Positions 1 through 8,942 of a DNA stretch of 64,000 nt are shown one piece after another. The translations under genes and the position numbers were made by a program. The notes beneath the pieces are model-generated. The model was not told where the DNA came from, made no database searches, and saw only the letters and a program-made list of their open reading frames with translations. The stretch is from Sinorhizobium psoraleae. GTDB taxonomy: Bacteria > Pseudomonadota > Alphaproteobacteria > Rhizobiales > Rhizobiaceae. Numbering within the stretch: position 1 is the first letter of the stretch; each line of letters begins with the position of its first letter. The stretch spans positions 1-64,000 of the forward strand of contig NZ_JABEKV010000002.1 in the NCBI RefSeq assembly GCF_013283645.1, given 5' to 3'.

Positions 1-30
1 AAGCTGATCGCGTTCCTTGCGGCCGAGCAT
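1..30 (-). mobile_element. IS1182-type transposase, first codons only
   Basis: Reading the minus strand from base 30 to the window edge gives [10 protein letters not shown], which matches the usual opening of IS1182-family transposases from memory. Only ten codons are visible, so this is a pattern match and not a domain call. It would explain why the adjacent IS256 transposase loses its similarity near base 98. Confidence 0.45.
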
Positions 31-97
31 CGTGGAGGCTCCAGAGAATCAACGAGTGCTCCATTGAATCAGATACATAGCACTTCTTCAACAGCCC

Positions 98-589
98 CAC
101 CCGGCACCTCTGCCAGGTAGCGGACAGAACCTTGGAGACGGCGGCCTTGATCCCCTCGTGGGCATCGGAGACGACGAGCTTCACACCGCGCAGACCTCGA
201 CGCGTGAGCCTACGCAGGAACTCTGTCCAGATCGGCTCGGCCTCGGACGTACCGATCTCCATGCCCAACACCTCGCGACGGCCATCGGTGTTGACGCCGA
301 CGGCGATGATGACGGCGACCGAGACGATGCGACCGCCGCGCCGGACCTTCAGATAGGTGGCGTCGATCCACAGATACGGCCAGTCGCCCTCGATGGGGCG
401 GGCGAGGAAGGCCTTCACCTTGTCATCAATTTCCTCGCACAGCCTCGAGACCTGGCTCTTGGAGATGCCACTCATGCCCATCGCTTTGACAAGATCGTCG
501 ACTGAGCGGGTCGAGACGCCCTGGATGTAGGCCTCCTGGATCACGGCCGTTAAAGCCTTCTCGGCCATGCGGCGCGGTTCGAGAAAGCT
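98..589 (-). pseudogene. IS256 (mutator) transposase, 3' part, truncated
   Basis: The minus strand encodes the middle of an IS256-family transposase: [13 protein letters not shown], then [14 protein letters not shown], an IDATYLKV segment carrying a catalytic Asp, [12 protein letters not shown] with a second catalytic Asp, and ATWQRCRV, after which similarity stops. The missing 5' part lies at 2180-2434 in the same frame, separated by an IS110-type insertion. The 3' end, including the catalytic Glu, is absent. The gene cannot make an active transposase. In the intact state it would have mobilised an element of roughly 1.3 kb by a DDE cut-and-paste reaction. Confidence 0.8.
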
Positions 590-2179
590 TCTCTATTCGG
601 CGTGTTGAGGTCAAGCGCTTTCGAGGGTTCCGGCTTGCCGGCATTTGATGTCTTTCGCGGGGTCTTGCTTCTCTACGGGATCGGCGCCTCGGCCCTCCCT
701 CCATGGGATTCAAATGAATGAGGTGGAACAATCTCGGGAGCGTCCTGATGCAAGGGGCATCGGTACAGCTTTCTGCGGCGAACTCACCTCATCCACCGTC
801 CCGCGAAGGACAGGTTTCCACCGGCATGGTGGAACTGTGTCTCACCTTCCATCGGGGTGATAATTGTCACATTTGATGGTAGTTCATATCCGATCTTTTT
901 GTTCGGCCGATTGGGTACCATCTTCTCGTCCCGACCTGATTTCGCGCTGGCCGTCGCGCAGCGACTGGCCCTTGACGGACACGAGCGCCGCGGCAGGCTG
1001 CATCGGTCGGGACGTCAGCCAGCGACCGGCACGAGGTCCTGCCTGGTCGAGCGGAACTGGGTGCCGTCGACCCAGATCCGGTGCATGATCACTGCCAGTC
1101 GGCGGGCAAGCGCGACAATGGCGTTGCGCGCACCACGCCGCTTGGCGACGTTCATCGCCCAGGCCTTCAACCAGGACCATTTCGTGGCCCGCGTCAAAAG
1201 CACCTGCGCCGACTCGTAGAGCAGGGATCGAAGCAAGCCGTCGCCGCACAGTGTGATGCGGCCGATGCGGCGGCTTTCGCCCGACTCATGCAGTACCGGC
1301 GTCAGCCCCAATATCGGCCCTACCGCCTTGGAATTCCTGAACCGCTGAGGAATGTCGATCGTCGCGGTATAGGCCATCGAGGTCACCGGACCGACACCGG
1401 GAATCGACATCAGTCGGCGGCACGTCTCATCCTTCCCGACAAGCATCAGAACCTTGCGGTGCAGGGCGCCAAAGTGCTGGCGTAGCTTGTCGCGTGCGTC
1501 GAGCAGCGGCTCCGGGATCTCGGCCAGTTCGGGCATGTCTTCGGTGAGCTCGGGGATGCGGTGCGCGAATTTGACGGCTCCGACCATGCCGACCTTGAGC
1601 CCGAAATTGCGCAACAGCCCGCGGATGTCGTTGTCGATGGCAATCGCCTTTTCCTGTAGGAGCTTGCGCGCCGTCAGCAAGGCCCGGCGTTTCTGGCTCG
1701 TCAGCGTCTTGACATGCACCGGGCGGAACAGGTTGACCCGCATCATCTGGGCAATGCCTCGGGCGTCAATGCGGTCGGATTTGTTCGGCTGTGCCTTCAA
1801 GAATGCCTTGGTGTGCCGCGTCTCGATGCAGGTCACCGGCAATCCGGCTTCCGCCAGCCCGCTGAATAGCCATTGCGACAAGGGCCCGGCTTCAAGCCCG
1901 ATCCGCTCAAGCGTCCAGGCAGGATCGGTGAGGACCCGCACAAGATCTTCGGGATGGCTCGGCACCTTCCCCTCACGGCAGATCGCGCCCGTTTCGTCGA
2001 CGATGCAAATGGCGGTCTCTTTGACTGCGACGTCCAATCCGGCATAATGTTTCATGCTGCGCTTCCTTTCCTGATGCTTGTGGCTGTTCCAGAACAGACC
2101 ACGGTTACCATCAGCTCGAAGCGCAGCACCTTCATGGCATCGCCGCTGAAGGATGGGGCTCAAGCCGAATACCCCATCT
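590..2179 (-). mobile_element. IS110/IS1111-type insertion sequence, inserted in IS256
   Basis: The boundaries come from rejoining the split IS256 reading frame: removing this segment restores YFP-SFLEPRR. A CT dinucleotide sits at both edges (588-589 and 2178-2179), as expected for the short core shared by IS110-type donor and target. Imperfect subterminal inverted repeats (TATTCGGC followed by TTGAG) lie near both ends, a trait of the IS1111 subgroup. The element has one transposase gene, about 120 bases upstream of it and about 425 bases downstream. The long downstream stretch has no convincing gene and could hold the guide (bridge) RNA known from this family. The RNA itself is inference. 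Confidence 0.75.
1015..2055 (-). CDS. IS110-family transposase
   Basis: 346 residues, full length for the family. The N-terminal RuvC-like DEDD domain shows GLDVAVKETAICIVD near residue 5, an acidic site in the GLEAG segment, and SDRIDARGIAQ with paired Asp. The C-terminal Tnp20 domain shows SIPGVGPVTSMAY and the serine-bearing ESGESRRIG motif. ATG at 2055 was chosen because MKHYAGLDV is the family start; a longer upstream reading lacks similarity. Family members carry out RNA-guided recombination with little or no target duplication. The gene looks intact and sits inside an IS256 transposase that it split. Confidence 0.92.
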   Translation of the reverse strand: MKHYAGLDVAVKETAICIVDETGAICREGKVPSHPEDLVRVLTDPAWTLERIGLEAGPLSQWLFSGLAEAGLPVTCIETRHTKAFLKAQPNKSDRIDARGIAQMMRVNLFRPVHVKTLTSQKRRALLTARKLLQEKAIAIDNDIRGLLRNFGLKVGMVGAVKFAHRIPELTEDMPELAEIPEPLLDARDKLRQHFGALHRKVLMLVGKDETCRRLMSIPGVGPVTSMAYTATIDIPQRFRNSKAVGPILGLTPVLHESGESRRIGRITLCGDGLLRSLLYESAQVLLTRATKWSWLKAWAMNVAKRRGARNAIVALARRLAVIMHRIWVDGTQFRSTRQDLVPVAG

Positions 2180-2434
2180 CGGGAAATAGCTGCCGGTGCG
2201 AAGCTTCGGGATACGCAGCTCCACCGTCCCGGCACGCGTCTCCCAGTCGCCCTCGCGGTAGCCGTTGCGCTGGGCAAGCCGCATCGGGGTCTTCTCGCCG
2301 TAGCCAGCACCGGTCGCGCTGCCGATCTCCAGCTCCATCAGCTTCTCGGCGGGAAAACCGATCATCTCGCGTAGTAAATCCGCGTCCGCACTCTTCTCAA
2401 CAAGCGAGCGCAGGTTCATCATCTCGTCGGTCAT
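2180..2434 (-). pseudogene. IS256 transposase, 5' part
   Basis: Minus-strand start of an IS256-family transposase: [19 protein letters not shown], then [30 protein letters not shown] and [13 protein letters not shown], where it is cut by the IS110-type element. The frame resumes at 589. The terminal part of the IS256 element lies just beyond 2434, with AACCCGACC-N-TACCGG sequence near 2466-2485 that recurs near 3075. A start further upstream at 2467 is possible but leaves the family N-terminus. Confidence 0.82.
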
Positions 2435-2560
2435 CGGTGATCTTTCCATCAGGTTGAGCTTGAACAACCCGACCCTACCGGAAAAACACTGATGGCCGCC
2501 TTCCTGCTACGCCACATAGCGTAATCGCTCAGGGCCTAGCCTTCGAGGCGGCGGCTCTCC

Positions 2561-2806
2561 ACACTGTCCCTCGTGCAGTTCATCGTCGAGGCGCTGGTCG
2601 TTTCCGCTATCGGCGGCGCGATCGGAGTCGCTGCCGGGCTCGGCACCGGAGCGCTTGCCAAGACCTTCGGCATGCCGGTCAGCTTCACACCCGGCCCGAT
2701 CGCACTCGCCTTCGCCTGTGCCTTTTTCACCGGTCTGCTCTTCGGCTTCCTGCCGGCCCGCAATGCCTCACGCCTCCAACCGGCGGTGGCCCTCAGCTCG
2801 GACTAG
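2561..2806 (+). pseudogene. MacB/FtsX-type ABC permease, 3' fragment
   Basis: The frame [19 protein letters not shown], a Gly/Ala-rich membrane segment, a second hydrophobic span ([19 protein letters not shown]) and the ending [16 protein letters not shown] match the C-terminal end of MacB-type (FtsX-domain) efflux permeases. In these proteins the last two membrane helices are followed by a short PARxAxxLxPxxAL tail. Only about 80 codons remain, without the ATPase domain or the periplasmic domain. It is flanked on both sides by IS256 ends, so it is a stranded fragment and not a working gene. Confidence 0.7.
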
Positions 2807-2849
2807 TTAACGCTCGTTTTTTGAGATCGGCATAAAGCATACCGGTCTC

Positions 2850-3105
2850 ATACCAGCGGCCGGTGATCGAGACCGAGCCGTTGGACCATCGGTAAGGTAT
2901 TCTTCTCGCCATAGCCGGCGCCGGTTGCACCAACCGGCAGCTCCATCAGCCGCCCGGCGGCAAAGCCGATCATCTCCCGCAGAATATCGGCGTGGGGCCC
3001 TTCTCTACGAGCCCGCGGAAGTCCATTATGTGGTTGGTCTTCGATGTTTCCTTCGCATCAGATTGGTTCCAGCAACCCGACCTTACCGAAGGGGCATTGA
3101 TGACC
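2850..3105 (-). mobile_element. Second degenerate IS256 end with transposase 5' remnant
   Basis: From 3026 the minus strand reads MDFRGLVEKGP, and after a frameshift continues as [26 protein letters not shown]. It is the same N-terminus as the copy at 2180-2434 but more decayed. The outer sequence AACCCGACCTTACCG near 3075 matches the outer sequence of the first copy. The two IS256 ends therefore bracket the permease fragment in the same orientation. No reading frame of useful length remains. Confidence 0.65.
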
Positions 3106-3343
3106 ACCCACTCAGCCGCTCACTCGCTACAGCGATTGAGGGCGTACTCGCGACCGGGCGCGCTACCGCCGAGCTACACAACCCCCGTGGACACGATCCG
3201 CAAGTTTTACCATCTGCAAATCAGCGGGTCTGGCAGGCTGCCACGGACACGGTCATCGACATGACCGAGTTGTGGGAGGTGGAGAATGGCCGCACTCTTG
3301 CATCGTTAGAGTCTGTCTTAGAGCCATCCCGAAGCGACAAGCG

Positions 3344-3359
3344 TGTCGCGGTTGCGACA
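3344..3359. promoter_or_regulatory. NifA-type upstream activator site
   Basis: TGTCGCGGTTGCGACA is an exact TGT-N10-ACA match. It lies about 75 bases upstream of the sigma-54 promoter at 3431-3446, within the usual working distance. Alone the motif is common by chance (about one per 4 kb); the pairing is what makes it credible. Confidence 0.7.
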
Positions 3360-3430
3360 TTGCAGTGCGACTTATCCTACACGCCCTCCCACTCCCCCAA
3401 AATAACCCGTTGAATTCAAATGTATCCTAC

Positions 3431-3446
3431 TGGCACAGCTCTTGCT
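3431..3446 (+). promoter_or_regulatory. sigma-54 (-24/-12) promoter
   Basis: TGGCACAGCTCTTGCT has GG and GC separated by exactly ten bases and matches the TGGCAC-N5-TTGC consensus at every fixed position. Transcription would start near 3457, about 60 bases before the ATG at 3516. With the NifA-type site upstream this predicts expression in nitrogen-fixing, low-oxygen conditions. Confidence 0.75.
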
Positions 3447-3515
3447 CAGAATAGAGCCGAAGCGGTTCGTTCAACCGCTTCGGATACGGTTATCGAGGCT
3501 TCGAAGGGGCAAACC

Positions 3516-5229
3516 ATGCGCGGTACATTTCTGGACAGCTTGATGAGGCGATGGCCTTGGCGACGGTGACCACCATGCCGGTTTCCGCCCAGCCCCAGAT
3601 GATCACCGTCGCCAAGGCGATCGGTTCCAGCCCCAACAAGGCTCCGGACGAGAACACCATGTATGTCACCCGGGAATGGATGCCTGATGAAGTGGCTGCT
3701 TCCGGCTATGATTACGTCACCAAGGTGCTAAAGCGCGGTCAGAGCCTGGATCAGGCAGTCGAGATTTTCCGCGGCGATAAGGAGGACGTCTCGGCAGAGC
3801 GCAGCGTGCTGCGCGGCATCGACGGCAAGTATGTGATGGACACCTCCTATCGCCGCCTCGACTTCTTCAATACCGAACGAGCCTTCTACCCGAACGGCCA
3901 CACCGATACGCACAAGGTGGTCCTGCCCCTGCCGACAACGGCCACCTTTGGGGGCTACTACAAGGGCCAGGCAATCTACCACTTGAAGTCGGACTGGACC
4001 TCGGCCAAGGGCACCGTCTTCCACAGTGGGGCCATCATCGCTTTCGATCTCAAGGCGGCGCTCGCCGATCCGGCGCACGTCGAAGCGCTTGTGCTGTTCA
4101 AGCCGAACGAGCACCAGTGTGTCAAAGGGACTACCCAGACCAAGAACCGCCTCCTGCTATCCAGCCTGTCGAATGTCACCAGCGAGGTACGCAGCTTCGG
4201 TTTCGGCAAGGGCGGCTGGTCGTCTTTCAAGTTGGCGCTGCCGGAAAATTCGACGCTGTCCCTGACGTCTAGCGACGATGAGAGCGATAGCCTGTTCGCC
4301 TTCTCCGAAGGTTTCCTCGAACCTTCCACACTGTTTTATGCCGATGCTTCTAGCGGCAAAGTCGAGAAGATCAAGTCGACCCCTGAACGCTTCGATGGCC
4401 AAGGCCTGCAAGTACAGCAGTTCTGGGCGACCTCGAAGGATGGCACAAAGGTTCCGTACTTCCTCGCGGCGCGCAATGGCGTCAAGCTGGACGGCACGAT
4501 CCCGCCCATCCTCTCCGCCTATGGCGGTTTCGAAGTTTCAATGCAGCCTAAGTACTCGGCATCGCTTGGCAAGCTATGGCTGGAAAAGGGCGGTGCCTTC
4601 GCGCTGGCCAATATCCGCGGCGGCGGTGAATTCGGTCCGAAATGGCACCAGGCCGGCTTGAAGACCCGTCGTCAGCGCGTCTATGACGACTTCGAGGCCG
4701 TGGCGCAGGACCTCATCGCGAAGAAGGTCACCTCGACACCGCGTCTCGGGATCATGGGTGGTTCGAACGGCGGCCTGCTTATGGGCGTGCAGCTGACCGA
4801 GCGTCCCGACCTGTGGAACGCGGTCGTGATCCAGGTGCCGCTTCTCGACATGGTCAATTTCACCCACCTGTCGGCAGGAGCCTCCTGGCAGGGCGAATAT
4901 GGCAATCCCGACGATCCGGTCGAAGGCGCCTTCCTGCGCTCGAACTCGCCTTATCATAACGTCAGGGCGGGGGTGGCCTATCCGGAACCTTTCTTCGAGA
5001 TTTCGACCAAGGATGACCGCGTCGGCCCGGTGCACGCGCGCAAGATGGCCGCCCTGTTCGAAGATATGGTCTGCCCTTCTACTATTATGAGAATATCAAG
5101 GGCGGTCACGCGGCCGCCGCCAACCTGCAGGAACACGCCCGCCGCTACGCGCTCGAATACACCTACATGTCGCAAAGCTCATGGACAATAAGTGAGTCCG
5201 TAAGCCTTACGCCGTGTGGGCGGATTTGA
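3516..5229 (+). pseudogene. Prolyl-oligopeptidase-family (S9) serine peptidase, frameshifted
   Basis: The long frame from 3551 encodes the beta-propeller part (ending in EFGPKWHQAG) and most of an S9 peptidase domain: Ser nucleophile in GGSNGGLLMG near residue 410 and Asp in STKDDRVGP near residue 490. The His region (NIKGGHAAAAN) is present only one frame away after an apparent one-base loss near 5068; that frame ends at 5229. The 5' end is also damaged: an ATG at 3516 opens a leader in another frame, the secretory leader ending PVSAQPQ lies in the long frame, and the first part of the propeller domain is missing compared with usual S9 enzymes of about 700 residues. Family members cleave short peptides, often in the periplasm. 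The promoter is intact although the gene is not. A sequencing error could explain one shift but not the missing N-terminal domain. Confidence 0.8.
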
Positions 5230-5239
5230 GCAAGATCAA
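5226..5239. promoter_or_regulatory. FNR/FixK-type anaerobox
   Basis: TTGAGCAAGATCAA matches TTGA-N6-TCAA exactly. It lies 238 bases before hemN and overlaps the end of the decayed peptidase gene. hemN genes in rhizobia are commonly controlled by FnrN/FixK, so the position is reasonable, though it implies a leader of about 200 bases. Confidence 0.5.
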
Positions 5240-5476
5240 CCCGGCGGCGAGGGCGGAGCATGGGCGCGCACCACGGGTGGAATCGAACACATGCACCAGA
5301 TGCGCCGACGAAATCCGCCTTCGCCAACAGCGCGCCAATAACGCGCACGCCTCCATGGAGACTTTGTACACAGGCTACTTGGCTTGACGGAAATACAAGT
5401 TGCGCCGCGACAGTTGAAGATCAGAGACATAGGAGAGCGCGGCAGGCAGGGACTAACATCAAGATGAGAGACGGTT

Positions 5477-6796
5477 ATGCTAGAGACAAAACATAGCGAG
5501 GCGCGCCTGCCTTGGTATTTCAATTATCCAACTGCACCGCAGTTCTCCGCAGCGATCGGCGCGGAGGCTTATGGAGAATGGCTCGGCGGCCTATCGGCTA
5601 ACGACCCCGTGTCGCTCTATATCCATATTCCGTTCTGCCGGTCGATGTGCTGGTATTGCGGCTGCCCTACTACCATCACCCAGCGAGACGCGCTGATCCA
5701 AAATTACGTGACGGCGCTGCGCGGCGAGATCCGTTTGGTCTCGGAGCTAACGCCGCAGGCGCTACCCGTGAGCGACGTGCACTTTGGCGGCGGAACGCCC
5801 ACGCTCCTTGAGCCAACGGAATTCCTCGCCTTGATGGAGCTTCTACGCCGCCGCTTCGCGTTCAGGCAAAAGACCGCCATCGCCGTCGAGATCGATCCGC
5901 GCACGTTCACCGCGGAGATGGCCGAAGCCTTAGGAGCAGCCGGGGTGAACCGCGCGAGCCTCGGCGTGCAGAGTTTCGACCCCTTGGTTCAAAAAGCGAT
6001 CAATCGTATCCAGAGTGTAGAGCAGACGGCGACTGCCGTCGAAAACCTGCGCCAGCAGGGAATAAACCGCATCAACATCGATCTCATATACGGTCTTCCC
6101 AATCAGACGATGCAGTCCTGCGTACAGACCGCAACGGTGGCGGTGGCCATGCGCCCGCAGCGGATTGCCGTATTCGGATACGCTCACACGCCGTCTTCTA
6201 ATAAACATCAGCGCCTCATCGAAAAGGCAGGACTCCCAGACAGCGCTGCCCGCGCCGAACAAGCTGCGGCCGTCGCCGAGACGCTGGTTGCCGCCGGCTA
6301 CCGAGAGATTGGATTCGACCACTTCGCCTTGCCGGACGACGAGTTGGCATTGGCTCAGAAAACCGGTCGCCTGCGGCGCAACTCCCAAGGTTACTCTGCC
6401 GATACCTGCAAAACCCTGATCGCCTTTGGTGCGTCGGCTATCGGGCGCGTTGGAGAGGGTTACGTCGAGAACGAAGCCGCGCTGGAGGCCTATAGTCAGC
6501 ATATCGCAGCTGGTCGCTTGGCAACGTCGAAGGGCTACCGTCTTATCGGCGAAGACCGCGTCCGAGGCGCGATCATCGAGCGGCTGATGTGTGATCTCGA
6601 GGCCGACGTACCGGCAATCTGTGCCGCTCACGGATTTGATTGGACCCATCTTCTCGATTCAGCTGAGCGCTTGGCGATGCTGGCCGACGACGGGATAGTG
6701 GACGTCGAGAATGGCTTCATCCGCGTGCGGCATGGCCATCGCATTTTGCTCCGCTCTGTTGCTGCCGCGTTCGACGCTTATCTCGACCACTCGTAG
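5477..6796 (+). CDS. hemN: Oxygen-independent coproporphyrinogen III dehydrogenase
   Basis: 439 residues, near the usual 440-460. Radical-SAM enzyme that converts coproporphyrinogen III to protoporphyrinogen IX without oxygen, in the cytoplasm. The cluster motif is CRSMCWYCGC (Cys54, Cys58, Cys61, with Cys63), preceded by YIHIPF, and followed by HFGGGTPTLL, the SAM-binding GGG segment, and GVQSFDP. The C-terminal HemN domain (RLMCDLEAD) is present. Haem made this way feeds the high-affinity oxidases and leghaemoglobin-era metabolism of bacteroids, which fits the anaerobox at 5226. It stands alone; the gene before it is a decayed peptidase on the same strand. Confidence 0.95.
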   Translation: MLETKHSEARLPWYFNYPTAPQFSAAIGAEAYGEWLGGLSANDPVSLYIHIPFCRSMCWYCGCPTTITQRDALIQNYVTALRGEIRLVSELTPQALPVSDVHFGGGTPTLLEPTEFLALMELLRRRFAFRQKTAIAVEIDPRTFTAEMAEALGAAGVNRASLGVQSFDPLVQKAINRIQSVEQTATAVENLRQQGINRINIDLIYGLPNQTMQSCVQTATVAVAMRPQRIAVFGYAHTPSSNKHQRLIEKAGLPDSAARAEQAAAVAETLVAAGYREIGFDHFALPDDELALAQKTGRLRRNSQGYSADTCKTLIAFGASAIGRVGEGYVENEAALEAYSQHIAAGRLATSKGYRLIGEDRVRGAIIERLMCDLEADVPAICAAHGFDWTHLLDSAERLAMLADDGIVDVENGFIRVRHGHRILLRSVAAAFDAYLDHS

Positions 6797-7127
6797 TCAG
6801 CCACAGCGGGTCACCATGAGCGAAGGCCCGAGAAGGTCGACATCATCTGTTGCAATCCGCTGTGGATCGGAAGTCCTTTGTGTACCCTTTTTTGCAGCAC
6901 CATGAGGTTCAGTGCCCTGTACGAGCAATGCGCGACTTTCCGGCATCACGAGGGTATTTGCAGCGCTCGAGCGGCCGCTTTGGTTCAGTGCGAACACGAG
7001 TAATGTCGGCATGTTCACTTCTATAGGGGGAGATGACCACCTTACGCTGCTCCGTGAACCCTGGGACGTCATCTCGCTTCCGGCAGAGCGCTCAACGAAT
7101 ACGAATTCTAGCTGTTAAGGACATCCC
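6797..7127. other. Intergenic, no gene recognised
   Basis: About 330 bases between hemN and the acetyltransferase gene. Short frames exist on both strands without recognisable domains or good ribosome sites. No sigma-54 or FNR motif was found here. AAGGA eight bases before 7128 serves the next gene. Confidence 0.5.
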
Positions 7128-7940
7128 ATGGCATTCAATATTGCGATCTATCTGAATCGTATCGGCCTTGCTCGAGTGCCGACAACGGTCGACGGTCTTG
7201 TTGCCCTTCAGCAGGCTCAAATGCGCGCGATTCCCTTTGAAAACATCGATGTGCTGTTGGGTAATATACCCAATCTGACGGAAAATTCGATCTGGGCCAA
7301 ACTGATCAATGCCCGGCGAGGGGGGTATTGCTTCGAATTGAACAAGTTGTTTGGCTTGGCGCTCGGAGCACTCGGTTTCACGATCCAGCCCATCCTTTGC
7401 AGAGTGCGTATGGGTGCTGCGGAGGGTGGTCCACGCACGCACCAGGCATTCATCGTAACCATCGAGGGCGTCGACTGGCTCGCCGACTCTGGCTTCGGTG
7501 GTCCAGCACCGATTGCACCGCTACGGATCGATACAGAGGAACTGCAAACAGCTGGCCGTGACGTGTTTCGCCTGCGAGCTGATCCCGCCAGCGGAGAACT
7601 CGTCGTTGAACGCAAGAACGGGAAAGAATGGTTCGCTCTTTTTGGTTTCGATCGAGCCACCGCCTTGCCCTCAGATTTCGAGGGCGCCAACTTCATCTGC
7701 GCTCGCTGGGAGCGTTCGCCATTTCCATCCAGCCTCATGATGAGCGTGCTGACAGCCGAAGGGCCTGCGAACTTGTTGAACAAGGATTTCAGCTTGATTC
7801 GGAACCAAACTGAGGAAACAGAAACACTCAAAACGAAGACCGAGCTGCAGCGAGTCTTGTCCGATGTTTTTCGGCTGCAACTTCCTCGGTCCACAATTGA
7901 TTCGTTATGGGAAAAGCTTGGGTCTTGTGGACGGGTATAG
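7128..7940 (+). CDS. nat: Arylamine N-acetyltransferase
   Basis: 270 residues, the normal size. Transfers acetyl from acetyl-CoA to arylamines and hydrazines in the cytoplasm. The Cys-His-Asp triad is visible: Cys68 in RRGGYCFELN, His105 in RTHQAF and Asp120 in LADSGFGG, in family order and spacing. An N-terminal helical part starts AIYLNRIGL, and the PFENIDV segment typical of NATs follows. AAGGA precedes the ATG. The physiological substrate is not evident; it could be an aromatic amine from the plant or rhizosphere. No operon partner is adjacent. Confidence 0.95.
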   Translation: MAFNIAIYLNRIGLARVPTTVDGLVALQQAQMRAIPFENIDVLLGNIPNLTENSIWAKLINARRGGYCFELNKLFGLALGALGFTIQPILCRVRMGAAEGGPRTHQAFIVTIEGVDWLADSGFGGPAPIAPLRIDTEELQTAGRDVFRLRADPASGELVVERKNGKEWFALFGFDRATALPSDFEGANFICARWERSPFPSSLMMSVLTAEGPANLLNKDFSLIRNQTEETETLKTKTELQRVLSDVFRLQLPRSTIDSLWEKLGSCGRV

Positions 7941-8504
7941 GAAAGAAGGCCGTCAAGCTTTGCCACTGCGGCGGTTTTCAGCAGTCGATTGACCTTTTTG
8001 CAGGCAACGTCTGTGCCATCACTCGAAGCCTTATAAATGACGCTGCTCACTTAAGACCGCTTACGAGCGGTCAGCGGTCGCAGCCAATCGGCATCTCGGG
8101 CAAGATCTCCGGATTGGAAAGGTGAGCGTTGGTTACGGTGTTGCCACAAGCGACAATCATTCCGGTCGACCCAGTATCAGGCTGTGCTCTGCCGCGTCCA
8201 CCGCGCGCTACTCAACAATCATCTCAAATCAGCTGCTCATTCGGCATGCCCAGCCTCCGCCGGTTGTTTGCTCGAATGGTTCAAGGGCGGCGGCGGCCCG
8301 GTCATGAGCGTTGTTGACAGCTTCAATTGCCTGCGCTCTCGAGTGCTCGGAATCACATGATCGGTAAGATGAAGCGGCTTCATTAAAAGCGCTGCCGGCC
8401 GATTGAGTTCCGCAATGCCACGGAGTCGGCACCTTCATCCCATTCGACCCCTAGGCGCGCTCTCAGCTCTCGAAGTCACTTTCTCAACATAACCCCCCAC
8501 GTGT
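7941..8504. other. Intergenic, no gene recognised
   Basis: About 560 bases with only short, unconvincing frames on both strands. The last part leads into the NifA/sigma-54 promoter of the deazaguanine operon. Confidence 0.5.
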
Positions 8505-8520
8505 TGTCGGACATACGACA
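8505..8520. promoter_or_regulatory. NifA-type upstream activator site of the que operon
   Basis: TGTCGGACATACGACA is an exact TGT-N10-ACA match, with its centre about 54 bases upstream of the -24 element at 8566 and near -79 relative to the predicted transcription start. That spacing suits NifA acting with sigma-54 RNA polymerase. Confidence 0.7.
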
Positions 8521-8564
8521 TAGTGATGTCTGCGCAACTTATTGTTCTAACGTGGCTTTTCTGT

Positions 8565-8580
8565 TGGCTCGCTACTTGCT
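8565..8580 (+). promoter_or_regulatory. sigma-54 promoter of the que operon
   Basis: TGGCTCGCTACTTGCT: GG at 8566-8567 and GC at 8578-8579 are ten bases apart, with a single departure (T for A) from TGGCACG-N4-TTGCT. The predicted start near 8591 places a ribosome site (GGAGAG, 8599-8604) and the ATG at 8612 immediately downstream. Confidence 0.72.
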
Positions 8581-8611
8581 TCCTCGTTCGCAAATGCATT
8601 CGGAGAGAAAC

Positions 8612-8942
8612 GATGGGAATAACTACAGAAACTGCCAATGCCCCAGTGAAACTTGCCCCAGTTCCAAGCTGTCGACCCAATACCAGCGCCACTTTCTCAC
8701 GCGGGGTGAACTCCGTTGGATTCGCCTTCGGCAACCCGAACTGCGGGGAAGGCCAGGTGCTCCATGTGGAGGTCCACTGGCGTCGGGCTCCCCGACCAGG
8801 CAAGGCTGGGGCGGTCTTGGTCGCCTCAGCCGCAGTTGAGGGGAGGACCGCTACGGGTCCGTTGGACGCGGACAAGATAAACGAAGTCCATGCCGCTGGT
8901 CATTGTGGTTCGTCAAAGTCGGTTTGTAATCCCGGAGCCTAG
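8612..8942 (+). CDS. Small protein of unknown function, first gene of que operon
   Basis: 109 residues starting MGITTETANAPVKLAP. I recognise no domain. A GGAGAG ribosome site lies about eight bases before the ATG and just downstream of the sigma-54 promoter; the stop codon abuts the queE ATG. An in-frame start at 8523 would lie upstream of the promoter and is rejected. The C-terminal half is rich in Gly, Ala and Cys (for example GNPNCGEGQ, AAGHCGSSKS). It may be a real small protein or a long leader that couples translation into queE. The case rests only on position and ribosome site. Confidence 0.4.

Noticed and set aside
5385..5410. TTGACGGAAATACAA as an FNR box near hemN
   Set aside because: The half-sites are one base too far apart; the exact match at 5226 is preferred.
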